From: Bdellovibrio sp. ZAP7
GTDB taxonomy: Bacteria > Bacteroidota > Bacteroidia > Flavobacteriales > Flavobacteriaceae
Reading direction: 5' to 3'
Assembly: GCA_943324165.2 (NCBI GenBank)
Contig: CALPKO020000119.1
Span: 1-5,613, forward strand
Length of the DNA stretch: 5,613 nucleotides
Translations under genes and position numbers: made by a program
Shown here: positions 1 to 5,252 of the stretch, one piece after another
How the letters are laid out: each line of letters opens with the position of its first letter
Position numbering within the stretch: position 1 is the first letter of the stretch
The notes under the pieces: generated by a model
What the model was told of the DNA's origin: nothing
The model's database searches: none
Seen by the model: the letters and a program-made list of their open reading frames with translations, nothing else

Positions 1-72
1 AGCGATGCTTCAAAATTTGTGACAGGAATAGTCATCAATGTTGACGGTGGCTTTGGAGTGTCAAGTATTTAA
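1..72 (+). CDS. SDR-family oxidoreductase, C-terminal fragment (probable D-mannonate oxidoreductase)
   Basis: Only the last 23 codons are present; the gene starts left of the window and ends at TAA 70-72. The visible tail contains FVTGIVINVDGGFGV. This matches the C-terminal signature of classical short-chain dehydrogenases/reductases, where a 'TG..(I/V).VDGG' stretch ends the Rossmann-fold domain. The family is therefore well supported, but the substrate cannot be read from this fragment. From context, 16 nt upstream of uxuA and followed by uxaC and a hexuronate transporter, I infer that it is the NAD(P)H-dependent enzyme interconverting D-fructuronate and D-mannonate. In this role it would replace the unrelated long-chain UxuB of Escherichia coli. 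Another sugar-acid SDR, such as a KduD-like 2-deoxy-D-gluconate dehydrogenase, is a reasonable alternative. It is probably cytoplasmic and co-transcribed with the genes that follow. Confidence 0.8.
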   Translation, partial: SDASKFVTGIVINVDGGFGVSSI

Positions 73-88
73 TATCAAAAAATAAATT

Positions 89-1276
89 ATGGAACAAACA
101 TGGAGATGGTTCGGACCAAACGATCCAGTTAAATTATCAGATATTTTGCAAGCGGGAGCAACAGGAATTGTAACCGCACTTCATCACATTCCAAACGGTC
201 AAGTTTGGGAAATCGATGAAATAATGAAACGAAAAAATACAATCGAATTCAAAGACGGAATAGCGTCAAACGGACCTTCTGGATTGATATGGTCGGTTGT
301 AGAAAGTGTTCCAGTTCATGAAGATATAAAAAAACAAACTGGTGATTATTTACAATACATCGAAAATTATAAACAAAGTATTAAAAATTTAGCAGCTTGC
401 GGAATTAATATCATTTGTTACAATTTCATGCCGGTTTTAGATTGGTCTAGAACAGATTTGTCTTATGAAATGCCAGACGGTTCAAAAGCGTTGCGATTTG
501 ACATGAATGAGTTTATCGCTTTTGATTTGTACATTCTTAACAGACCGAATGCCGCCACCGATTATTCTTCTGCACAAATAGCAAAAGCAAAATCATTGTT
601 TGAAAACATGGATGACGAAGCCAAATCAAAACTTCAAAAAAATATTTTAGCTGGTTTACCAGGATCGGAAGAAACGTATTCTGTTGCTGATTTCCTTAAA
701 GTGCTTGAAGGATACAACGGAATCGACAGAAAAAAATTAAAAGAAAATCTGTTCTTTTTTCAGCAGCAAATAATGCCGATTGCAGATAGCGCCAATGTTA
801 AAATGGCAATTCATCCAGACGATCCACCTTATTCAATCCTCGGTTTACCAAGAGTTGTTAGCACAGAAGCAGATTTAGAAGAAATGCTGACTACCGTAAA
901 TTACAAAAGCAATGGTTTTACTATGTGTACTGGTTCTTATGGGGTTATTGCCGAAAATGATTTGCCGGGAATCGTAGACCGACATGGAGAAAAAATGTAT
1001 TTCATTCATCTTAGAAGTACCAAGAGAAATGAAGAAGGAAGCTTTTTTGAAGCCAATCACCTTGAAGGCGACGTAGACATGTATGAGGTAATTAAATCAA
1101 TTATAAAAACACAAAAAAAGACAAACTTAATAGTTCCAATGCGTCCCGACCACGGACATCAAATGCTTGACGATTTGAACAAAAAAACAAATCCTGGATA
1201 CTCAGCAATTGGTCGTTTGCGAGGATTAGCAGAGTTGCGAGGATTAGAAATGGGAATTGAAAAAAGTTTATTTTAA
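89..1276 (+). CDS. uxuA: Mannonate dehydratase UxuA
   Basis: Cytoplasmic enzyme that dehydrates D-mannonate to 2-keto-3-deoxy-D-gluconate (EC 4.2.1.8), the third step of D-glucuronate breakdown. At 395 residues it has the usual full length of the family (the E. coli enzyme is about 394). It begins with the typical '[29 protein letters not shown]' region at residues 5-36. Putative divalent-metal ligands are visible in the expected order: H242 in [10 protein letters not shown]280 in MCTGSYG, H307 in FIHLRS and D354 in RPDHGHQM. This His-Cys-His-Asp set corresponds to that known for structurally studied mannonate dehydratases; the exact correspondence is my inference from motif order and spacing. 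The C-terminus carries the conserved [12 protein letters not shown] segment. The start at 89 follows the A-rich stretch TCAAAAAATAAATT, with no Shine-Dalgarno, as is usual in Bacteroidota. It is sixth-to-ninth-codon-intact, uninterrupted and sits 9 nt before uxaC, so co-transcription is likely. Confidence 0.96.
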   Translation: MEQTWRWFGPNDPVKLSDILQAGATGIVTALHHIPNGQVWEIDEIMKRKNTIEFKDGIASNGPSGLIWSVVESVPVHEDIKKQTGDYLQYIENYKQSIKNLAACGINIICYNFMPVLDWSRTDLSYEMPDGSKALRFDMNEFIAFDLYILNRPNAATDYSSAQIAKAKSLFENMDDEAKSKLQKNILAGLPGSEETYSVADFLKVLEGYNGIDRKKLKENLFFFQQQIMPIADSANVKMAIHPDDPPYSILGLPRVVSTEADLEEMLTTVNYKSNGFTMCTGSYGVIAENDLPGIVDRHGEKMYFIHLRSTKRNEEGSFFEANHLEGDVDMYEVIKSIIKTQKKTNLIVPMRPDHGHQMLDDLNKKTNPGYSAIGRLRGLAELRGLEMGIEKSLF

Positions 1277-1285
1277 TACTTTATT

Positions 1286-2713
1286 ATGTCAAAAAATACT
1301 TTTTTAACAGACGATTTTTTGCTTTATAACGAAACGGCGATAAAACTTTATAATCAATACGCAAAAAACCAGCCAATCATAGATTATCATTGTCATTTAT
1401 CTCCAAAAGATATTGCAGCTGACCGACAATTTGAAAACCTAACTCAAATTTGGATTGAAGGTGATCATTACAAATGGCGCGCAATGAGAGCCAATGGCGT
1501 TGATGAAAAATACATAACTGGAAATGCAACTGATTTTGAAAAGTTTCAAAAATGGGCAGAAACGGTTCCGAAAACGCTTCGAAATCCTTTGTACCATTGG
1601 ACGCATCTCGAGTTAAAAAATTATTTTGGCATAGAAAAACTATTAAATCCAGATACCGCAGAAGCAATCTATAATGAAGCTTCTGCTTTACTTCAAAAAC
1701 CAGAATTTAGCGTAAAAAATTTATTGCGAAAAATGAATGTTCAAATGGTAGGAACAACAGACGATCCGACCGATGATTTGCAATACCATCAAGAAATTCA
1801 GAATCAGGCATTTGAAATCATGGTTCTTCCTTCATTTCGACCAGACAAAGCCGTTAACATTGAAAATAATTTGGTTTTCAATAATTGGATAAGCGATTTA
1901 GAAAACCTTGCTGGAACAAAAATTAAAAGTTACCAAGAACTATTAATCGCTTTAAAAGCAAGACATGACTATTTTCATCAACTTGGATGTAGAATTTCAG
2001 ATCACGGATTGGATACTTTTTATGGAAAAGCATATTCGCAAACAGAAGTTAATGTTATTTTTGAAAAAGCGATTCAAAAAGTTGATTTAAACACCAACGA
2101 AGTTCAAAAATACAAATCAGCGATTTTGTTTGACTTGGCTGTAATGGATTTTGAAAAAGGCTGGACGCAACAATTTCACGTGGGTGCCATTCGAAATAAC
2201 AATTCAAAAATGATGAAATCCATCGGTCCAGACACTGGATTTGATTCTATTGGCGACATGAACCATGCTGAATCTATGTCGAAATTTTTTGATAAATTAA
2301 ACTACAACAATACATTAACAAAAACAATCGTTTATAACTTAAACCCAAAAGATAACGAAGTTTTTGCGGCAATGGCAGCTAATTTTAATGAAGCGCCAAT
2401 CAAAGGAAAGGTTCAATATGGAGCGGCTTGGTGGTTTTTAGATCAAAAAGACGGCATCGAAAAACAATTGAACGTGCTATCCAACTTCGGCTTATTACCT
2501 AATTTTATTGGTATGCTGACTGACTCTAGAAGTTTCTTATCGTTTCCAAGACACGATTATTTCCGAAGAATACTGTGCAACATTATGGGAGAAGAAGTAG
2601 AAAAAAACCAACTTCCAAATGACCTACCGTTTATAGGAAACACAATTCTTGATATTTGTTATAAAAACTCACTTAATTTCTTCAATTTCCCAAGCTATGT
2701 CAATAAAATCTAA
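1286..2713 (+). CDS. uxaC: Glucuronate (uronate) isomerase UxaC
   Basis: Cytoplasmic isomerase that converts D-glucuronate to D-fructuronate (EC 5.3.1.12); the family also acts on D-galacturonate. The 475-residue length is normal for the family (E. coli about 470). It belongs to the amidohydrolase superfamily with a TIM-barrel fold. The N-terminal HxH metal motif is present as DYHCHLSP (H35, H37). Other family landmarks are GTTDDPTDDL at residues 156-165, RISDHGLD with H240, QFHVGAIRNNN with H298 and R303, and TDSRSFLSFPRHDYFRR with D413 and R415 near the C-terminus. H35, H37 and D413 are plausible metal and catalytic residues by analogy. No residue of these motifs appears to be missing. The start ATG follows an A/T-rich leader 9 nt after the uxuA stop, and the 3' end overlaps the start of the transporter gene by 17 nt. 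No uxaA or uxaB genes for the galacturonate branch are seen here, so glucuronate is the likelier physiological substrate. Confidence 0.96.
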   Translation: MSKNTFLTDDFLLYNETAIKLYNQYAKNQPIIDYHCHLSPKDIAADRQFENLTQIWIEGDHYKWRAMRANGVDEKYITGNATDFEKFQKWAETVPKTLRNPLYHWTHLELKNYFGIEKLLNPDTAEAIYNEASALLQKPEFSVKNLLRKMNVQMVGTTDDPTDDLQYHQEIQNQAFEIMVLPSFRPDKAVNIENNLVFNNWISDLENLAGTKIKSYQELLIALKARHDYFHQLGCRISDHGLDTFYGKAYSQTEVNVIFEKAIQKVDLNTNEVQKYKSAILFDLAVMDFEKGWTQQFHVGAIRNNNSKMMKSIGPDTGFDSIGDMNHAESMSKFFDKLNYNNTLTKTIVYNLNPKDNEVFAAMAANFNEAPIKGKVQYGAAWWFLDQKDGIEKQLNVLSNFGLLPNFIGMLTDSRSFLSFPRHDYFRRILCNIMGEEVEKNQLPNDLPFIGNTILDICYKNSLNFFNFPSYVNKI

Positions 2714-4223
2714 AAATTACCGTTGGACCATTTGTGGTTTATTGTTTTTTGCAACAGCCATAAACTACCTAGACAGACAAGTACTTTCTTTAACATGGAA
2801 AGATTTTATTGCGCCAGAATTTCATTGGACAAATAATGATTATGGCAATATAACCGCTTTGTTTTCCATTTTTTATGCAGTTTCGTTGCTTTTCGCAGGG
2901 CGATTAGTAGATATTTTAGACACAAAAAAAGGTTTTCTTTGGGCCATTGGAGTTTGGTCTGTAGGCGCGTGCTTGCATGCTTTTTGTGGAATAGCGACGT
3001 CTGGTATAATTACAGGACACTGGCTCGAAGGCTTTGAAAGTGCCAAAGAAATAATCAAAACATTAAATAATACCGGAATGGTAATTAACGTTAGTGTCTC
3101 CTTATTTATTTTTGCTCGTTTTGTTTTGGCAATCGGAGAGGCAGGAAATTTTCCAGCTGCGATTAAAGCTACAGCAGAGTATTTTCCAAAAAAAGACCGG
3201 GCGTTTTCTACCAGTATTTTCAATGCGGGTTCGACAGTAGGTGCTTTAGCAGCACCAATTTCTATTCCGTTTATTGCAAAAGCTTTTGGATGGGAAATGG
3301 CATTTATTATCATTGGAGCATTAGGTTTCATTTGGATGGGATTTTGGCACCTGATGTATGATAAACCAGAAAAACACCGTAAAGTAAGTTCGGAAGAATT
3401 ACAATATATCCAACAAGATGAAATAGCAGAAGATAATACAGAAGATGCCGCAACTCATGATTCATCAAAAACATCATTATGGGATTATTTTAAATACAAG
3501 CAAACATGGGCTTTTGCTTTCGGTAAATTTATGACAGATGGCGTTTGGTGGTTTTTCTTATTTTGGACCCCAGCTTATTTAAGCTCTGTTTATGACATGG
3601 ATTCAACAGAAGCTGCATTTCCTTTATTTGTATTGTATATGATAACACTCCTTTCCATTATTGGGGGGTGGTTGCCAACTTATTTTGTTGAAAAAAAGGG
3701 AATGCATCCTTACACAGGCAGAATGAGGGCCATGTTAATTTTTGCTTTTTTCCCTTTATTGGCATTGCTTGCTCAACCATTAGGTCATATCAGTTATTGG
3801 TTTCCAGTTTTAATTATTGGAATTGCAGGCGCAGCGCACCAAGCTTGGTCCGCTAATATTTTCACTACCGTTGGAGACATGTTTCCTAAAAAAGCAATCG
3901 CTACTGTTGTTGGAATAGGAGGCTTAGCCGGCGGAATTGGTTCTACAATTATAAACAAAGGCTCGGGATTATTGTTTGACTATGCCCATAAATCTTGGAC
4001 CACAGTTGACGGACAACCATTTTTAGAAAAATTTCCACAATTTCAAACCTTGCCTATTCCTGAAAATTTCTTTAAAGATTTAAAACAAACGGGAGCTGTA
4101 ATTTCAGATGGTATAGACCAAGGCTATATGATTGTTTTTTCTATCTGTGCATTTTGTTATTTAATCGGATGGTGCGTAATGAAATTATTAGTTCCAAAGT
4201 ACGTTCCAATTAAAAAATTATAA
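2697..4223 (+). CDS. MFS transporter, ExuT-like hexuronate permease
   Basis: Inner-membrane major facilitator superfamily protein of 508 residues, most similar in pattern to the anion:cation symporter (ACS) branch that includes ExuT. It probably imports D-glucuronate or a related hexuronate by proton symport; the substrate is inferred from the operon. About 12 membrane segments can be picked out (roughly 11-25, 51-70, 80-100, 128-146, 172-193, 199-220, 271-292, 307-328, 345-361, 366-386, 400-420 and 476-497). Landmarks are NYLDRQVLS (23-31), RFVLAIGEAGNFPAAIK (141-157) with E148, and a charged central loop (222-268). Compared with ExuT-type proteins, the regions between segments 3 and 4 and between 11 and 12 look expanded, and both should face the periplasm. 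I chose ATG 2697, giving MSIKSKNYRW just before segment 1. An in-frame ATG at 2649 would add 16 residues and overlap uxaC by 65 nt, which is less likely. The 17-nt overlap with uxaC suggests translational coupling. Confidence 0.92.
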   Translation: MSIKSKNYRWTICGLLFFATAINYLDRQVLSLTWKDFIAPEFHWTNNDYGNITALFSIFYAVSLLFAGRLVDILDTKKGFLWAIGVWSVGACLHAFCGIATSGIITGHWLEGFESAKEIIKTLNNTGMVINVSVSLFIFARFVLAIGEAGNFPAAIKATAEYFPKKDRAFSTSIFNAGSTVGALAAPISIPFIAKAFGWEMAFIIIGALGFIWMGFWHLMYDKPEKHRKVSSEELQYIQQDEIAEDNTEDAATHDSSKTSLWDYFKYKQTWAFAFGKFMTDGVWWFFLFWTPAYLSSVYDMDSTEAAFPLFVLYMITLLSIIGGWLPTYFVEKKGMHPYTGRMRAMLIFAFFPLLALLAQPLGHISYWFPVLIIGIAGAAHQAWSANIFTTVGDMFPKKAIATVVGIGGLAGGIGSTIINKGSGLLFDYAHKSWTTVDGQPFLEKFPQFQTLPIPENFFKDLKQTGAVISDGIDQGYMIVFSICAFCYLIGWCVMKLLVPKYVPIKKL

Positions 4224-4281
4224 AACTGGCATAAACTGAATTTATAACAAAGAAACAAGAAGAAATAAAAATAACTTTTCT

Positions 4282-4317
4282 AAAAAAAGTGATGAATTTA
4301 CCTCAATCACTTTGTTT
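4282..4317 (+). terminator. Terminator-like hairpin 1 after the hexuronate operon
   Basis: The arms AAAGTGAT (4286-4293) and ATCACTTT (4306-4313) form 8 perfect base pairs. A further GA/TC pairing lies inside (4294-4295 with 4303-4304, one bulged A). A short A-run on the left can pair with TTT at 4315-4317 beyond one mismatch. The downstream tract TTTGTTT is only moderately T-rich. The hairpin begins 58 nt after the transporter stop codon. It could be a weak intrinsic terminator or a 3'-end stabilising hairpin that works together with the stronger one that follows. Confidence 0.5.
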
Positions 4318-4323
4318 AAAATC

Positions 4324-4380
4324 CTTAAAATAGCTTCTAACTACCCCAAAAAAGTTAGGTGCTATTTTGGGTTTTTTTTT
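4324..4380 (+). terminator. Strong Rho-independent terminator 2
   Basis: A long stem is formed by AAAATAGC (4327-4334) with GCTATTTT (4361-4368). It continues inward through CTAAC (4337-4341) with GTTAG (4354-4358), with one T/T mismatch and one T-G wobble between the two helices. It can extend outward by C4324-G4371 and two G-U pairs. Nine consecutive T residues (4372-4380) follow immediately. This is the classic intrinsic terminator layout for + strand transcription, and I take it as the end of the hexuronate operon. A shorter competing stem, CCCAAAA (4345-4351) with TTTTGGG (4365-4371), also abuts the T-run. Confidence 0.82.
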
Positions 4381-4407
4381 GACAAGAACCGAACGGTCTT
4401 ATACATG
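4378..4407 (+). promoter_or_regulatory. Possible Bacteroidota-type promoter upstream of the repeat array
   Basis: TTTG at 4378-4381 uses the last three T of the terminator tract. It is followed after 18 nt by TATACATG at 4400-4407, which partly fits the Bacteroidota -7 consensus TAnnTTTG (TA and the final TG match). The spacing is acceptable for the -33/-7 arrangement described for this phylum. Between the two boxes lies the interrupted palindrome ACCG-AA-CGGT (4388-4397), which could be an operator. Transcription would start around 4412-4416, giving almost no leader before ATG 4416. The -7 box is imperfect, so this is tentative. Confidence 0.3.
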
Positions 4408-4415
4408 CACACAAA

Positions 4416-4676
4416 ATGCTATCCATTTTTAATAAGAATCATGCTATTGCTACAAAACACAACCGTAGTTCTGTAAAAGACAACTGTAGCTTTGTAAAAG
4501 ACAACTCTAGCTCTGCAAAAGACAACTGTAACTCTGTAAAAGCTAAGTGTAGCTATCTAAAAGCTAACTGTAGCTCTGTAAAAGACAACTGTAGCTCTGT
4601 AAAGACAACTTTATTTCTAAAAAATACAAATTATATTCCACTAAAGTCAAATATACTTTTTAAATTTGTCGTTTAA
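4416..4676 (+). CDS. Doubtful small ORF with Cys-containing heptad repeats
   Basis: Open frame of 86 codons that spans the 21-bp repeat array. I do not recognise it as a known family. Residues 18-66 consist of seven consecutive heptads with consensus S-S-V-K-D-N-C; Cys and Val would fall at the a and d positions of a coiled coil. Low-complexity Lys/Asn-rich sequence flanks the repeats, and the tail is hydrophobic (NILFKFVV). Arguments for coding are that this is the only frame open through the array: the other two + frames stop in every consensus unit and all three minus frames stop in the fifth unit. Against coding, nearly all differences between units change the amino acid rather than being silent. 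The last unit has lost one A, so the tail is read out of register with the repeats, and the open frame may be a by-product of a 21-bp period. The stop is 16 nt before the downstream regulator-like gene, so it could equally be that gene's leader. Confidence 0.25.
   Translation: MLSIFNKNHAIATKHNRSSVKDNCSFVKDNSSSAKDNCNSVKAKCSYLKANCSSVKDNCSSVKTTLFLKNTNYIPLKSNILFKFVV
4446..4610 (+). repeat. Degenerate 21-bp tandem repeat array, about 8 units
   Basis: Units start at 4446 (very degenerate), 4467, 4488, 4509, 4530, 4551, 4572 and 4593 (truncated, one A deleted). The most constant part of the unit is GTAAAAGACAACTGT followed by AGCTCT. Units at 4467 and 4572 are nearly identical to the consensus, while those at 4530 and 4551 are the most diverged and share GCT in place of GAC. 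The AAA triplet is retained in every full unit. There are no spacers and no dyad symmetry in the unit, so it is not a CRISPR array. The 21-bp period equals about two turns of B-DNA and also seven codons. The array lies between a terminator and a gene for a probable DNA-binding protein. Confidence 0.93.
4661..4668 (+). promoter_or_regulatory. TAnnTTTG -7 box upstream of the HTH-zipper gene
   Basis: TAAATTTG fits the Bacteroidota -7 consensus TAnnTTTG exactly. It would place a transcription start near 4675, about 18 nt before ATG 4693. No TTTG or TTG is found 17-23 nt upstream, so only half of the promoter is recognisable. In such AT-rich DNA a match to this box alone can arise by chance. Confidence 0.35.
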
Positions 4677-4692
4677 TTAAAATTATAGTACT

Positions 4693-5052
4693 ATGAAAAA
4701 AAGTGATCACAACATCAATACTGGTGAAATAATTGAAAACCTGACCTACAAATTAAAAATGTCTAATGTAAATATAGAGCGCGCGATTGGTAGATCAGGC
4801 AGCGCTATGAATAGATTCATTAGAAAACCTAGCATCCAAACATCTATACTAATCGATATGTGCTATGCGATGAAATACAATATTTTTCAAGAAATTGCTA
4901 ACGCGCTACCCTCAGATTTTGCAAAAACAGACAATAACGCAGCGGCAAAACTGGCTGAAAAACAAGATTATGAAAACCGCATCGGCCATCTTGAAGAAGA
5001 AAACAAAATCTTAAAAGCCCAACTTGAAATCGTAATGAAGCTAAAGGGCTAG
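4693..5052 (+). CDS. Small HTH-like protein with C-terminal leucine zipper, probable DNA-binding regulator
   Basis: A 119-residue, probably cytoplasmic protein of no family I can name. Residues 8-71 look like a small helical DNA-binding domain. Helix 1 is about 9-22 and a candidate helix-turn-helix is about 25-44 (NVNIERAIGRSGSAMNRFIR), with R34, R41 and R44 in or near the second helix. Further helices are at 47-61 and 64-72. The layout resembles short XRE/Cro-like proteins common in Bacteroidota, which end the domain with a 'K(Y/H)..F(Q/K)(E/D)I' segment; here this is KYNIFQEIA. An Ala/Asn/Lys linker (77-90) leads to a coiled coil at about 93-116. Its a/d positions are I97, L100, N104, L107, L111 and V114, and an Asn at an a position is typical of parallel dimeric zippers. 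Function as a dimeric transcription regulator is inferred. Start ATG 4693 follows an A/T-rich leader, 16 nt after the repeat-encoded ORF. No clear terminator follows. Confidence 0.72.
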   Translation: MKKSDHNINTGEIIENLTYKLKMSNVNIERAIGRSGSAMNRFIRKPSIQTSILIDMCYAMKYNIFQEIANALPSDFAKTDNNAAAKLAEKQDYENRIGHLEEENKILKAQLEIVMKLKG

Positions 5053-5252
5053 TTTTGATAATTTGCTATAAAAACTACCGGTTAAAAAAGAAGTGAACAA
5101 TCGAAAGGTAAATGGACAATTTGGGGAATATTTCATTACATTTGGAAAACCACAACAAGATTAAGTTTGTTTAACTTGTTTACCCAAAACGGAGTGGATG
5201 AAGATGATTTTATAAATCTCTATATTAGACCACTTTGAAAAACACCCAAATA
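5053..5252 (+). other. Intergenic region with an ambiguous short open segment
   Basis: No gene can be assigned with confidence here. The frame 5086-5238 is open from a stop at 5083-5085 to TGA 5236-5238 and ends in an acidic, protein-like stretch, NGVDEDDFINLYIRPL, but has no ATG. The other two forward frames are also open locally: from GTG 5093 to TAA 5162-5164 (23 codons) and from ATG 5112 to TAA 5172-5174 (20 codons). This could be the remnant of a decayed gene or simply non-coding DNA, since a promoter lies inside it. A 6-bp palindrome ACCGGT is at 5077-5082. I see no convincing terminator after the upstream gene. Confidence 0.35.
5141..5169 (+). promoter_or_regulatory. Bacteroidota-type promoter for the CDF transporter gene
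   Basis: TTTG at 5141-5144 and TAAGTTTG at 5162-5169 are separated by 17 nt. Both boxes match the -33 (TTTG) and -7 (TAnnTTTG) consensus known for this phylum, with spacing inside the accepted range. A start near 5176 would leave a leader of about 77 nt before ATG 5253. This is the best promoter match in the window and suggests that the metal exporter is transcribed independently of the upstream regulator-like gene. Confidence 0.6.

Noticed and set aside
1217..1247. 13-bp direct repeat TTGCGAGGATTAG, twice, 18 nt apart
   Set aside because: It encodes the [12 protein letters not shown] helix at the uxuA C-terminus, which is a normal feature of the protein family. The repeat is explained by coding.
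2873..3331. Long minus-strand open frame (152 codons) inside the transporter gene
   Set aside because: It is antisense to a clearly coding membrane protein gene and its translation resembles no protein. The same applies to the minus-strand frames at 875-1060 and 1377-1667.
3663..3668. Run of six G in the transporter gene as a phase-variation tract
   Set aside because: Six G is short for slippage, and the tract simply encodes Gly-Gly before Trp in a membrane segment. The frame is intact.
4446..4610. CRISPR array
   Set aside because: The units are contiguous with no unique spacers, are only 21 bp long and have no partial dyad. No cas gene is present in the window.
4446..4610. Minus-strand gene through the repeat array (F-T-E-L-Q-L-S type heptads)
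   Set aside because: All three minus-strand frames carry a stop within the unit at 4551-4571.
4381..5052. Insertion sequence or integrated element carrying the repeat/regulator module
   Set aside because: I found no terminal inverted repeats, target duplication, transposase or integrase fragment around it.
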